A stretch of 64,000 nt of DNA from Latrodectus hesperus (GCA_037975125.1 CM075857.1:19213497-19277496), one strand, 5' to 3'. Positions 23,951 through 38,000 are shown, numbered from the stretch's first letter. Notes: a model not told the origin generated them from the sequence alone. Made by a program: numbers and translations.

Positions 23951-24263
23951 AAATAAAATTCTTGGCTCCTGTATAATAGGTGAAATGAAATTGAGTAGAA
24001 AGCGATGAAATTTAAAAACAGTCGAAAACATAATTAGTAATAGAGGAAATTTAAGGCTTTAGGGAAATTAAACCTTATATTTATAGGTATATAGAAAAAA
24101 ATGAGATTAGATTCAAACTCAGTTCTCGAGATTGCCAGACTTATAAATAAATTTTAACTCAAGTTTATTTAGATAAATTTCTGTAGATTATTCTCCTTTA
24201 AGCAATGGGAGATAAAACAGAAAGAAATGAGACATTTAAATTTCAAAAATATAGATGTTGATA

Positions 24264-24534
24264 GCCGCCCAACTTGTCTAGTGATCAGCGTGCTTGACTG
24301 CGGATAGGGAGATCCTGGGTTCGAATCCTGGTTCGGGCATGGATGTACTTTCTATCTATCCTGTCTTTGTCCTTTTCTTGTATGAATGTGTTGTGATTGG
24401 TTGCCTACCCTGTAAACGGGTTCCTATGGCATGTGTGTACTGAGGAAGTCGGACTCCACACCAAAATAGGGTTCAGTTGGAAAAGTGGAGCAGCACACCC
24501 CATAATGCAAACCTAGCTGGCACATGACAAAAAC
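24264..24534 (+). repeat. tRNA-derived SINE, family C, with target-site duplication
   Basis: The tRNA-like head has A-box-like 'tgtctagtgatcagcg' and B box 'gggttcgaatcc', then a roughly 190-bp body. A perfect 11-bp duplication, AGATGTTGATA, lies at 24253-24263 and 24535-24545. The body shares 'ccctgtaaacgggtt' with family D, so the two are related. Confidence 0.85.
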
Positions 24535-24545
24535 AGATGTTGATA

Positions 24546-25918
24546 TGGAATGGAAGAATTTTGAAATCCCTGATTTAAATGTCTAATGTCTTTAGATGAA
24601 TGTCTGATGAATCTTTAGTCTTTAGATAAATGTCTAATTTAAATGTCTGTCCCTATGCCATATCTTCAACCAAACTTTCAATGATGACTGTAATTGTAAT
24701 ATATTATGGGATGACTGTAATTTGTAATATATTTCATAAAATTATACCCATTTTTCAAATCTTAATCCTTTTAGATATCTATGAATAAATTTACTTATAT
24801 AAATCCATTACTTTTAATTACCCTGGAATAAATTTACGTTAGCTTTATAGTACAGATGACTGATTCTCATTTACCTGCTTAATATTGGAAACTGGAATAA
24901 ATAAATGTATGGAAAATATTGAATTATTTTGATAGTTTTCTCTCTCTCATTATATATATATATCTTTCACTCTTAATAAATTATTTACCTTATGTGTTTA
25001 GTACTTACAAAGGGATCCATTTGTAACGAAGAGTTAATGTTCTATTGGGAAATATATTATACTTAAGATAGATTCAGTTAAAGATGCTAGGGTCTTGAGA
25101 AATGAGACTACATAATTGTTCCTACACTAATACAATTTGATGAATCGTTGTGTAGAAAGTATTTTATTAAAATCTATGCTTCTAATATTATTATTCTCTT
25201 TTGACTTTTTTTTTATTCCTATGGGAATAAAGTATATGTATGTAAATTTATCTTACAATGTTTAGGTATGTAAGACACATGTACTAAAGCCTTGTTATTT
25301 CATTTGATAATTTAAAGTGAATTTATAGTGTCCCAAAGCTACTGTTGTATTTTTCCAGCAAGAAAATACCTTTTCCATTATTTATTTCTAGCAATAAAAT
25401 TTTTTGCTACTCTACAGTTACATTTTATACCGAAGTACTATAATTCACTTAATAACATATTGCTCAATAAATCAATATAAATCTTTACGGGCGAAATTGG
25501 AATTGAACCTGCAGTCACTCACTTATAAACCAAAGCGCTTGCAATTTAGCATTTAATTCTAGTGTAATAAATGAAAAGTATGTTAATTTTTACTTATTTT
25601 ATGATCTATATATTGCAATTAGATCAAACTGCACATTTTACAAAGAATGGTGCAGCTTAATTGTCTTTCATTAATATTGTTCTTTTTCTCTGCTACATTA
25701 TTTGGAAAACTTAGATGCATTATAATATTTCTTATATAATTTCCCTTCTGATCATTGATTGAATTTTCAAATATTTTGCAACTTTTGTACAAGAAATCTG
25801 AGTGAAATACATGGTACTTGTGCGTTTTACTTAAACTAACTGTTGCTTCAATGAAGTGTTATTTTAATTACTTGCTACCTATTTCAAACTCATTGATTTA
25901 AACGATCTCTTTTTACAG
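24546..25918. other. AT-rich sequence upstream of the first recognised GalNAc-transferase exon
   Basis: Probably intron, since 25919 begins inside a codon after a good polypyrimidine tract and acceptor (ctttttacag). I found no exon for the signal anchor here or further upstream. Confidence 0.5.
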
Positions 25919-26087
25919 TGGTCAACAGCAATCCGAGCCACTGGCCTGGAGAGATGGGTCGAGCTGTGGTCATCCCACCCGAAGAAGAAGCCCTTCGCAA
26001 AGAGAAGTTTAAGTTGAACCAATTTAACCTTCTGGCCTCCGACAGGATAGCCCTCAACAGGACATTGCCGGACGTACGGGCAGAAGG
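25919..26087 (+). CDS. Pgant5: GalNAc-transferase exon: stem and start of luminal domain
   Basis: It starts with the last two bases of a codon after acceptor ttttacag and encodes [19 protein letters not shown] through [18 protein letters not shown] to LPDVRAEG. It ends with two bases of the Gly codon at 26087. The donor that keeps the family sequence EG-CKTK is GCAAGT at 26088-26093, a GC donor. The next GT (26092) would put the following exon out of frame. Confidence 0.9.
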
Positions 26088-29000
26088 GCAAGTGCTTGCA
26101 TTTTAAATAAGTGCTACAAATATTATTATATGATGAAACTGAATTTAGAACTTTGGGCCATTGTTTGAAGGGAAAGTTTTGTAGCATTTACACCAAACCG
26201 TATTACAAAAGCACATTTTTTTAATTAAAATTACATTATATACTGATTTTTTTGCAACCGACTGCTTTTAATAAATTTTGGCTGAGTAATTTTGAATCTT
26301 TAGTCAATGGTAACTTTATAGCCATGTAAATCGCAAAGTTTAATTCGAGTTACAAGTTCCTATCAGAAAAATTTGATGAACGTCAAAAAGAGAAATATAT
26401 GTATGTTTTTCGTATTCTGTGTATTTTGTACTCTCTCTCTTTTAATGTTTAACAAGTGTCTGAGCTACACCACCTCTGTTGTGGAATTCCAAAATGTACA
26501 TTACCAAATATAGTTAAGGAATTTCGAACTGAATGATGATGTCATCTGGCGCCACTATTCTCTACGAATGAGTGACCAGTATGCTGTACCCTTCTGAGGG
26601 GGTTGAGTTGTTCTCAAGGCTTTCCTGGTTAGGTTTTCCTACAGAGCTGACGTGCTACAGATGTCATGGTTGGTCTTCACATTCTTAAAGCGTGATAAAA
26701 TTGTTCCTGTAATAAAACTTGTTTTTGAAATTTGCCTCTTAATAACCATTTTGCCAAGACCGGAAGTAATTACATAATACATTATGTATATAAAATGACG
26801 ATTTGATAGTTTTCAGTTTCTTTTACCATTTGCATACTACCTAATTGTACACGAAGTACATTTTTTATTTTGTCTTTTCCTTATGTATCGACTGAATAAA
26901 TTATCATACTTAGTATAATAAATTTCGTTTTTGCCAAAGATTTTTTTATCAGTTTTAAAAAACAAAAAGCAAGTACCTTTTTTACGTATTGCAAACTCCA
27001 TTATCCATTTTATCGATCATTTTGAACATTGCATTTGAAAATTTCTTAGTTAAAATACTTTATCCAACTATTGTTAAAGTACATGCAGCATGTACTTATA
27101 CTCCAAACGACGTGGGATGATTGAGCTTCAAGAATAATGAATAAAACATGAAATAAGTTCATGTAGAACTTCAAATATTAAGACTTATTTTGTACTTATT
27201 CGTTCATTTATCAGATTCTATATTGTTTCTTAAAGGCAATGAAGATGGACTAATAAGTGAAGTTTTTAATGGAAAAGATTAAAATTATGTCCGTTGAAAT
27301 CAAATAATGCTGAGAATCGTGCTTAAATTAATAAATTTTTCTGAATTCATACCGATTCAGTACGATTCATTACTAAAAGTTACAATGCTGTTAATTTCAA
27401 TTTTCATAATCATTTTTTTTCATTATTCGGAGCTTTACTTCAAAGCTGCAGTTTTTTACATTTAAAAATAAAATACTTTTAAGGTATTTTAAGTTGCTTG
27501 TGTGTGCAATTCCATACAATCATAAGTAAAGATCCCGAAACTTAATTCTACATTAGGATCAAACTAGCTTCCATGAAACGAGCTCTAATCAATTACCTTC
27601 CACTAAAAAAAAATACAATATAGAATAATTCGCAAGAATTTTAAAATGTCAAACACAGATTACAATTATGTATTTTATTTCTAAAGAAACATAATTTTAG
27701 CTCCCTTTCAATGATAATATCTCGTGATAATGTCAAAAACACGAACAAAACAAAAAGAAAGAAAAGAAAATTACCAAAAGAACTTAACAAGCTTTTCAAA
27801 ATTGATATTATCAATCTCAAATACTCTATGTACCATAAATTTTGTAAATGTGACTATCTCTTTTTAAAGAAATATATATAATTAGAGAGAAAAATAAGTC
27901 TGTCACCAAATCTTCAGATATATGTAAATTATCCTGTTCAGCGAAATTTTTTCGACCCTGCCTTATAAGACGAAATATTTTTTAAGACCAGAAGGCAAAG
28001 AAATCGGATGAATAATTACAAGAAACTGAAACGCCAAAATTCATCAAAACTGAGTACTTCCTTCATGGGAGAAGCTTTCAGAAAGTTGTTTTTTTTAATG
28101 TGTATGTAATTACTGTCTTGTTTTACATAAGATTCAACGTCACTCATTGGAAGTTTTGTGACGCATTTTTAAAGTTTTTTTCTTACAAAGTAATTTTGTT
28201 CCCTGAATTTTTTTATTTTTTTAAAAAATGCATTTGTTATGTATGCCATTTTGCTTTTACTTCATAATTAAGAATGATCGCTTCTTAACTTTACTTAGTA
28301 AAATTAATAGGCGATAATTTAATAGCTTTTGAAAATTCCTTAGAAATATTAAAGATTATCAATTTTTTTTTTTTTCTCCTGTCTTCTAGTCATTTTTATT
28401 TAAAAAATTCATCACTCATTATCAGCATAAATATTTTTGGAGTGTTTAATATGTGTTTGTGTGCATGTCTACGCAATGCCTCTATGTATATTACAAGATA
28501 AAATCCGGCTTTATTATGGAAATAGGTATATTAATTGAATTTACAATGATCTCCCCCATAACCCGGTATATTAATTCTGAGGTTATGGGAAAACGCGTTA
28601 TACGAGCATTCTCGTAAAACGCGCTCGTCTGACCTCGTATAACGCGTTATGTACAAAAGATTCGCGTGTTAACTTTTCTTGAGTTAAAGGGAGTTTAAAT
28701 CGAATATCAAGGAAAAACCATGTTATCAAAGAAATTTGCGCGTTTTTTTAAAATTAAATTAAGAACATTTTAAATTTTAAAAAAAACTTATACAAATGTA
28801 ACGAAAAAACAATTTTAAATAAATCAAATAATTCCAAAAGCAGTTTTATGACATGTTTATTCGTTGTTAGGAACTATATCTGAAATAACGTTCCACCGAC
28901 ATCTTTTTTTTTAGCAGAATATTCAGAGGTCAATAATATAATTTAATTTTGTTTTTCTGATACAATGTGCAATCGTACGCGAAATGGATTGCGAACTGTA

Positions 29001-32000
29001 CAAATCATTATAAATTTCGCAGTACAGAAATATAACGTGGGCATTGAACGCGTTATATGGGGAAAACGTGTATTATACGCGGGATACCAAATCGCGTAAT
29101 CTGAAAACGTATTGTGAGAGTATCGTGTTATAGGGCGATTACTGTACTTAGTTATTCTAAATATACAATAATTTATTAGGTATAACCTTTAGTATAGAAG
29201 TATTATGTATGGGATAATATGTTATGCCAAAGATTAAATAATTAATACCAAAAGCTATTTTGCAGCATAACTTTTTAATGCGTTTACATATATTTCACTG
29301 GCGATCGATGGCTGAGTGGTTAGCGCTCCTGAGTTGTGGGTCCCGAATTCGAATCCCGGTTCGGGCATAGATGTTACTTTCTTTCTCTGTGCCGAACTGG
29401 CAGCTGAATGGTTAGCGCTCTTGCCTTCGGTTCAACAGTTCGTGGGTTCGAATCCCACCTTGGGCATGGATGTTTGTAGTGGTTCGGAATCCACTTTAAG
29501 CCGTAAGTCCCGGTCTAATTAGCCCTCGTGTGCAAAAAATGACCGTTGAGCGACAGACAAACCAGACAAACCAAACCTGTGTTTCTCTGTCCTTTCTTCT
29601 GCTATGATGTATGAATGTGGCCCACCCTGTAAACGGGTTTGTGGTGGTATGGCGCGGGCAACGCTACTCGCCTCCGTGACTTGGTTCACAGGTGCCCGCT
29701 GGGTAACGATAAATGAGTAGCAGTTTCTGGCCTTGTTGTGACATAGGTTTCGTCATCCAAGTGCCCTTCTTTGGAAAAAAACATATATTCCACTTTTCAG
29801 AAGGGAACTAACAACTCATAGAGATTAGGATAAGTTCTTGTTAAGTGTCAGGAATGAAGTTATTCTCATCTCGATGGTTCTGATAATACCCAACATTTGC
29901 TATTGTAAGATGGCTCACATCTGCGTCAAATAAGTTGTGGCTTATGAAATCTCGTATAAATGCTTTAAAGAGAATTTCATAGCACTTGTATATCTAGATT
30001 TATGGCCTTCTCCTCATAACAATCATTGGATTTCCCTCGAGTTTCTACTAAGTCATGATTTTACTTGAAGAATTTAGAAACCAATTGCTATCGAGTGGAA
30101 CATTTTGGCTGGCCCTACTGGTGCTCTTGTAAAAGTGGTCTCTGATTTTATTTTGTCCGCGCAAACTCTTTGTAAACTATTTCCCAATGGAAAGAACGCG
30201 CCGTAAAAACGCAGTTCATATGCATTTTATCGACAAAATTTCATCTGTGTATTCTTTTGTTCACTTTTCATATATAATAGAGATTTATGCGTGACATGTT
30301 TTAGCAAAATTCGTATGTGTATCATTGTAATATTCATGGTAATTATTAAATAAATATTTTTTATTTTAAATAATATCATAATATTATAATAATTATTAAA
30401 CAACTATTTTTTTATTTTAAAATATATTTCTTTTTTTAATTACATAAGTGGACATTTAATTTTTAATCTCGGATAGATCAGTTTTTTATTTTAGTTTATT
30501 ATTTTAGTTTTGTGTGCAGTGTTGTTTTACGTAGTTTCATTATTTAAAGTTGAATAATTGTTATCATAAGCTTCTAAATGAGAATGATTTTCGTTCAGAA
30601 AATAAAGTATAAATCTAGTTCTAGAAATATCAATATAATTACTTTTTATGCTTAAACAAAATTTCATTTGGTTATGATTTATTTTATTATTCAGGCACAG
30701 ATGCTTTAATCTAGCATGCCAAATTCTGAGTTAAGTGGTTCTTTGACGGATTACTTATCTGGCAACTTAGTTTTTATTACGTCATAGAAATGGAGACCTA
30801 TAAGAATTTTTCTGAAAAATATATTTTGGCAACCCTAGTATTTACGTTATTGTGATTACGTCACAATATGTTATCTTGGTAGCAGTTTTTCTCCGCCAAA
30901 AATATTCAGAATTTGGGATGCTAAATTATACAACTGTAACATTATTTATTTGAAAATTTTATTATTATTTATAATATATTTATTCGCTTAAGGCTTGAAA
31001 TGTATAAGAAGAAAATTATCCATTGTATCCCCAAAATGTATAGATATCGATAATTATTCAAACGATAATTGCTTCTAAAGTATTGATTTTTTTAATATTT
31101 AATGAATGTGAAGGGTTCGACATTTTCTGTATAATTTATAAATTATTATATTCTTATACCACATATTCAGTTATTGAGGCATGTGTATGCGTTCAAATTA
31201 TCATTATTTTATTTTCTAATAATCTTTCCTTCATAAATTGATGCGTTTAGATTAAATTTAAGTGTTTTCTATTATCAGATTATTATAATTTTACTCTTTA
31301 AAACAAAATGATACAGCTTTTTCAAGAACTTATAAGACCATGGAAGTTCAGCTGAACCATTTATAATTTAGTGTCTATTGATTATTATGAACCACAAATG
31401 GGCACAGAGCCCGTATAATATAGGATGCCAAAATCTGAGGTTGATGATTTTTAGGCGGATTTTTTATGTATTTGGCAACCTGGTTTTTATTACTTCATTG
31501 GTATGGAGACCTATAAGAATTATGCAGATGATTCTATTTTAGAGCAATCCTAGTATTTACATCATCCGTAATTTCACAATACGTCATCTTGGCAACATTT
31601 CTTCATCGCCAAAAAAATTCAGAATTCGGCATCCTGGATTATACGGCATCTGTGCCCAAAATGATCAGCATATTTATTCTAACTTTATTAGACATTTTTG
31701 GTATCCATTTATCTGCGCTTAATACAAAGATTTCATGAATAGTTTTTCTAAGCCTGTTATCAAACACAAAAAATACGGTTCATTTTCTTCAAGAAACGAA
31801 AAGCGCTTTGAAGTCCTCACTGTTCTTATGTGTAACATGGTGTTTACCTCAATAATTTGATTGGAAGTTATTGGTATTGAAAGATTTAATTATTACAATT
31901 TTCGAAGATAAAAACAGATTATAGTTCTATATCAAAATTATTAGAACATAGGACATGATATATATGTATCGGAAGTTATATTTGCATCCTATGAGACCAA

Positions 32001-35000
32001 TTTTCACCATCAAGTGCTTTTTAAGAACCTTGACTCATTGCTAATGTTATTTGATTTTATGTACATATTATGATACAGTAGTTGTACATACATAAAGTAG
32101 AGAACCAATTCGTGATTTATTTACAATGCAGGAAATATTGTTCCATTTCCTTTCACGGGACTTTTACATAATTGTTTTACCCTTCTGCCTTTTCTTTTTT
32201 AGGTGCAAGACCAAGACCTACCTTGCGAAATTGCCCTCCACTAGCATCGTAATCGTGTTTCACAATGAAGCGTGGTCGACGCTGCTCCGTACCATCCACA
32301 GTGTCATCAGAATGTCGCCCAAAGAGCTAATAGAAGAAATAATACTTGTGGATGACGCTAGCGAAAGAGGTACGTTAGAATTGTATTCATTTCCACATCG
32401 TAATCAAAACTAACCTAAAATGAAAATTTACTTAAAATTTTAAGAAAATGTATTCAAACTGTTATCCTAAAACTTAGCCTATGATATCGAACATAACCTT
32501 AAAGCTATGTGAAGGTATAATTTGTAATTCTAATTTATAGATTATGTAAACAGGTGTTTATAAATGTAAAACTGTATATACATCACAGTATTGTGATGTG
32601 TGCAGAATCAATATCAAATAAAAACATTGCCAGAAAAATAATAGGGTGATTTCCTTTTTAAAATGGAGTTTAAATTATAAAAATATGTTATTTTTTACAA
32701 CTTTTTTATTACGTGGTATCAATTATACAGTGAATTACATTACTGTATTCTATAAAATTTCTGTCTTGAAAAGTAAGCTTTCATTCAAAAGTTCTATAAG
32801 CACATTACTGACCACCCAAAATGCAACAACCTGAAGGTAGTAGGCCAATCATGAGAAATTTTCATCATGAGTTTCGGACGATGCAATATGCGAATCATTA
32901 GCAGAGCAGTGCATGCACATATGGAGAACTGTAATGTCACCTGCAAGCGTAATATAGCCGGAGCTGGCAGCCGAATGAGTTACAGCAACTGCTTCTTTCC
33001 ATATTTTTTTTCGTTAACTGTTTAACTAAGTCTCGTGGAAGATATAGGGTGGCTTTCGAGTAAGTTTCTGAGTTCAATCTAGAAAGAATAGTAGCCTTTA
33101 AGGAATAACCTAAATTGTTGCTTTATGCATCGCTACACTACTCGTGCACACAGTATCGTAGTTTAGGGTTGTTAATGCATTTCATTTCTGCATCTTTCTA
33201 GTGTATTCATAGTCTATTCACTGAAAAACAATGCTTCGTCTCTGCCTATGGCCCTCTTATAACTTCAGTTCTAGCCTTCAGCCATATTTCAACTGATAAC
33301 AATCTTTGACCCACGTGACACGCAATGTTCAAGAGTTTTCTTATCCATCAGATTGAATTGCTTCAAATTTCTACCATTTCCCCAGATCTACCACGATTCT
33401 AAAAACGTGGTCCACGCTTGCTGATGGACAGGCATTCGAAAATCGAGCAAAATATCAGTCGCCCAAGTCAAAAATTACTCAAATTTGAAATCCTGCTATT
33501 GAAATAGTGCGAGGATTATTATGTTTTATTTAGAGTATTTAGTATTTTTGTATATTTTTATATTTAAATGCCAATACAGTGAAATATTATTAAATTAGTA
33601 TCACAAAACTAGTTAATATTTTTGAATTAACATTATATTCTTAACTTAAAACCTTTTCAAAGATTCGTGCTCTTTCCATTTCTCGTGTTGTACTAAGATG
33701 TTTAGTATAATGCGAGAAAGGGCAAGAGCACAAATATTTGTTAGTGTTTTAGTTAAGAATGTTATATTTCTCTTTAAAAATATTAATAAATGAAAATTAT
33801 GAGATTTTTCTCCTATGTTATTTTCTTAGCTACTTACTTTGCAATTCATGAGCTAGTGAACCGATTCCATTCTTGTATTAGGCAGAGATGTTTCCAACGA
33901 TTTGCAACGTATTTTAAACTAGTTTCTGGTCAAATCTACTCTTCGTATGCAAAAAAAAGCGTCGGGAGATAGGCAAATTAAGCCAACCTTTATCACAAAA
34001 ATAATTATCTTAAAATAGTTTTCGTAGCATCTCTTCCACATTCTACTGTTAGTTTGATAAAGTTTAAGTTAGAATAGATTTTATTTCATGTTAGAGATCT
34101 AAATTTTGACCATATGTTTTTAAAATTTGCTTCAATTTCCGTAAAATATTTATTTAAAACAAATAGGTTATTTAAAAAATTTTTGTTATAACCGCATTAA
34201 CTCGAGCCAAGAAGTAAATAAGATTAAACTTCGTTGAGTTCTTTTACCAAGAAATTTATCAAATCAACAAAGTTGGTTTTTAACTATTCATAATATTGAA
34301 TTAATCAGTTTTGTACAAATTCTTGCCCTAATATTTTATTTAAATGTTCATATATTCCATATCTCATTACGTAGTTCTCAATTCTTTTAATTCTCATTAC
34401 TAAGGCATGTAAATGTGTTCCATTGAGTCATAACATACTTTTTTAACTTCAATAAACCTAAGTGAGTAGACGACTTTAAACTGTTCTATAACTTAATATT
34501 ATGCAATATATTTTAACGTAAGCCTAATATTCTACATCGAAATACACACTTACTAACAATTCTGTTCAAATAAATCCTTATCACTTATAACTTGTTTATT
34601 TTTGCAGTATTGTTATAAAATATTTTAGAATTTTATAACAGTACTAATAGAGTATAATTATCATTGAACTTAAAATATCATTGTATTGCTTTGATTTCTA
34701 CACATATCGAATACAAATGTGACTTTGGTTGGAATAATTAGTCTAGAAATATACTTAGTCGAAAGAATAGCATTCATTAAATTTCTTGCAAAGTGTATGA
34801 AATTATTGTAATTTTTGAGCTGAAAAAATATTTTGTGTCTTGCAAAAAATCTAAATTAAACAAATTATATAAAAATGATCCAGTATTCAAATGTTTATGT
34901 TTTCAGTGACTTCCATACTCAAAAGAAATTTCCTTTTTCATGTCCAAAAATTCCTATACTTATGAAGACCACAGCTTTGCTTATAAATCTTTTATTTAGT

Positions 35001-38000
35001 TGATCTTTATGGATGTTTTCTATTATTTTCCTTAGAACTCAAACAAAAAAATTTTATCTTTCGCTTTCTTAGCATTTTAAATAATTTTGCTTTAGAGAAA
35101 CTTGTTTAGTAGCTATATGATACTATTCGCGTGTGATGTATAGTATCCAAGATCTTTGTCTCAAAATGGTAAGAAAGCAAAACACCATGCTCACATAGAA
35201 ATAATTTTCGTCATAAGTTTCTTTTAAAATTTTATTCTCTTTCATTTAATAAATCATATATTATCATTTATGAATCTCTTTCCATCAAGTTTGTATTAAT
35301 TTTTACTAATAAAAACGTGCAATTGCAAACACACAGGATATTTTTATTAAAATATTATTTCTCCATTAAATACACAACTTCCTCCAAAGTGGATGTAAAC
35401 TTTGGCTATATATAAGAGACTCATTCGAACTCACTGTTTAAAAAACGTTCTTAGAATTCTTATATTTAAAAAAAAAACTTTTTTCTTGAACCTTTTTAGT
35501 TTAATGTAGAATGAAACTAGAACCTTTTTTCGAAACAATTATCTGCAATGAACCGAAGACTTATACAAAAAATAAATTAACTGAGAATCTCTTTTGTGTT
35601 GAGACATAATTCTAACACCCGGAAGATTGCTTTTTTTCAACTTTTGAACTCTATTCTATGGGCGAAAACAATACGAAAGAATTTTGTAATTTTTTGCCGG
35701 CATTGTTTCAATTCTCGATAGAAACTCTTCTGTGTTAATACACTCGTTCAGCTGTGACTGAAGCAGGTGATAAATTAGCTGAAGGTCGAACATCCTGGAA
35801 GTAGGACATGTAACTTGTGAGATTTTGGCTCAAAAGAAGAGCGCCAATTTAAGAACCTTATTCCTTTCGATGTTCCAAAGAATATCTATTCAATTTTATA
35901 TAGCTAATAGATTTTCTTAAGAAAAATGCTTCTATACACCTTCATTTTTTAAGGCACGAGTTATGTTTGTATAAAATTATCCTAATAATAAACAATTTCT
36001 TTCAAAATGACTTCCTGATAATTACCAATTATCTGGAATGATGGATTTAAAAGGTATTGCTTTTAGAGGGTTCGCTGAATATTCAATAAATATCAGGTTG
36101 CTTTCGAAGGAGGTGGAATTTTACGAGGAATTTTTAATACTTAAAAAGCGATTTCTTGTGTAAAAAATGTGAATGGTTTGTGTTAAATTATGCCATAAAA
36201 ACTACAAAATTACGTACATAAAATTATAAATACGTCGTATGGTTTTTATTACTACTTATAATGGGTATGTTTACAGGATAGTTAAGTACATATTGAGCTA
36301 CATCACATTTATTGTTCAATATAAGTATCCAAATGGGAGTTTTAAGTTTACTAGTTTATAATATACATATTTTTGTACTGTTTTTCATTATTCTGTCACA
36401 TTATCTTGTCTTAACGATTTAGTTCATCCTGCGTGTTTCAGTGTTTAAAAACATTTTTTTAATTACATACCTACTGGAAATATTTTGAACAGAATATTTT
36501 AAAATATTACCGATATGTACATGCAATTTAAAATTCTAATCAGATTGTCGGAAATACTCTTTAAAAATCAAATTAAATGAAGAGATACAAACATGTTACA
36601 GATCTTCAGCGTCATAATTGCTTTGAAATGGGTATTATATTTGCATTTTAAGATGATCCAATATATAGCGATCAACTGTTCATTGATTCGAATCCCACCT
36701 TAGGTTTCGTTGCTTGTAGTGGTTGGGAATAAATTGTAAACCGTAGGCCAAATCTAATTAACCCTTTTGGGCAAAAAAGGAACCATTGAGCGAGAAACAA
36801 ACTAGGCTAATATATTGTGAGAGGTTTATAGTTATTTCTGTTAATCATTTAATAAAATAAAAATCTTGTTCAGAGCAGGTTTTCTGAATTGCTAGAAAAG
36901 ACAAACGCTGATTACTGCGTACATTGAAGCTTATTTGTAATTTGTTTTTTATATGCAAAGTCCATAAGTGATTAATTATTGTATTTGTGTTTCTCACACA
37001 TTAGAAACAATAAAATAAAATTAATCTCGTATATTCACCGCTTCCAACTCACATTTAAAAATAGGAAATCTCTGACTCTTTCCATCTATCACAAAAGTAT
37101 AATAAAAACCAATCTTAAACGATCTCGAAATTGTTACTGAACAAAACTGTTAAAGGCGAATTTTTACATTTAATGTTTTTATTTAAAAGTAAAATTTTCT
37201 TTCATAAATAAATATTTTTTATGTTAGTTCACTTGCATAAATATTTTAATTTGAAAAATTAGATATTTATGTTCCCTTTTTTGCGGAAAATTTTTATTTG
37301 ATTGGGAAGTAATCTTGATGATATAAGAGTATTACAAAATTTTGTAGGGAAAAAAAGATTACCCACAATAGTCTTAGCAGAATAAAATTAAAGTTCTAGA
37401 AAATAATAAAACACGACACCAAATTATTTTTATGTGACTGATCAGGGTTACACCTTATATAGTAGGACGCCAGTAGGCGTGCCATCGTAACCCCGTGAAA
37501 AGGTCTTCGTAATTTAGAAACGTGGACTAAGTAGAAGACCCCAGACTTGGCCTGCCACTCCCAGAAGTATCATTTCACTTGGAGGACATTGCGACCACAA
37601 CCTTTTTTACATGCCCCAGCCGCCATTAGCGAACACAATGAGTCTTTGATTCGATCGAGATTCGCTCTCACAACCTTCCGCTAAAGTGAACGTATATCCT
37701 AACAAACTAGGACAGCGTAGCCTTATTTCCTTTAAATATTTTAAATTTTGCTCTTCATTTTTAAAGTTACAAAAGTATGTAATTATACAGAATTGATGCA
37801 ACAAAAAGTGTATGAAATTTTTATTATTATTTCCTAACACTAATTACATATTTACGGTTAAAAATTTTAAGTAAAAAACTACAATTCCTAAAGTTATCTC
37901 GCATTTTTTTTTTTTTAATTTTACAACGAGGAATGTTTGAGAAAGTTTATAGCTAAAAAAAAAATTTTTTTTTGAAAGTCATACTTTCAAAAAAAAAAAT

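Larger units (their letters stand above)
21734..24118. repeat. Duplicated about 165-bp sequence split by nested insertions
   Basis: The sequence 21738-21914 ('gactcctgtactcataggtg', 'agtcgaaaacataattagta', 'ataggtatatagaaaaaaat') recurs at about 23951-24118 with substitutions. Its start also recurs at 21903 ('gaataaaattct') just before the transposon block. So two tandem units stood here, and the second was opened by the SINE and mariner now at 21915-23950. Confidence 0.65.
33790..37439. other. Intron sequence
   Basis: AT-rich sequence with a 40-bp hairpin (34606-34645) and a truncated SINE A (36680-36815), each listed separately. Nothing else supported. Confidence 0.5.

Noticed and set aside
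24264..24340. tRNA-gene-like segments (also near 29302, 29392, 53900, 62749, 63536)
   Set aside because: A- and B-box-like sequences are present, but acceptor stems do not pair well. Each is continued by a repeated SINE body, several with target duplications, so these are SINE heads, not tRNA genes.
25879..26187. 102-codon minus-strand ORF over the first GalNAc-transferase exon
   Set aside because: It is antisense to a clearly conserved exon and has no domain resemblance.
32960..33480. Decayed DNA transposon with ends GAGTAAGTTTCTGAG and inverted GAGTAATTTTTGACTTG
   Set aside because: The end similarity is weak (about two thirds of positions), no target duplication was found and no transposase motif is readable.
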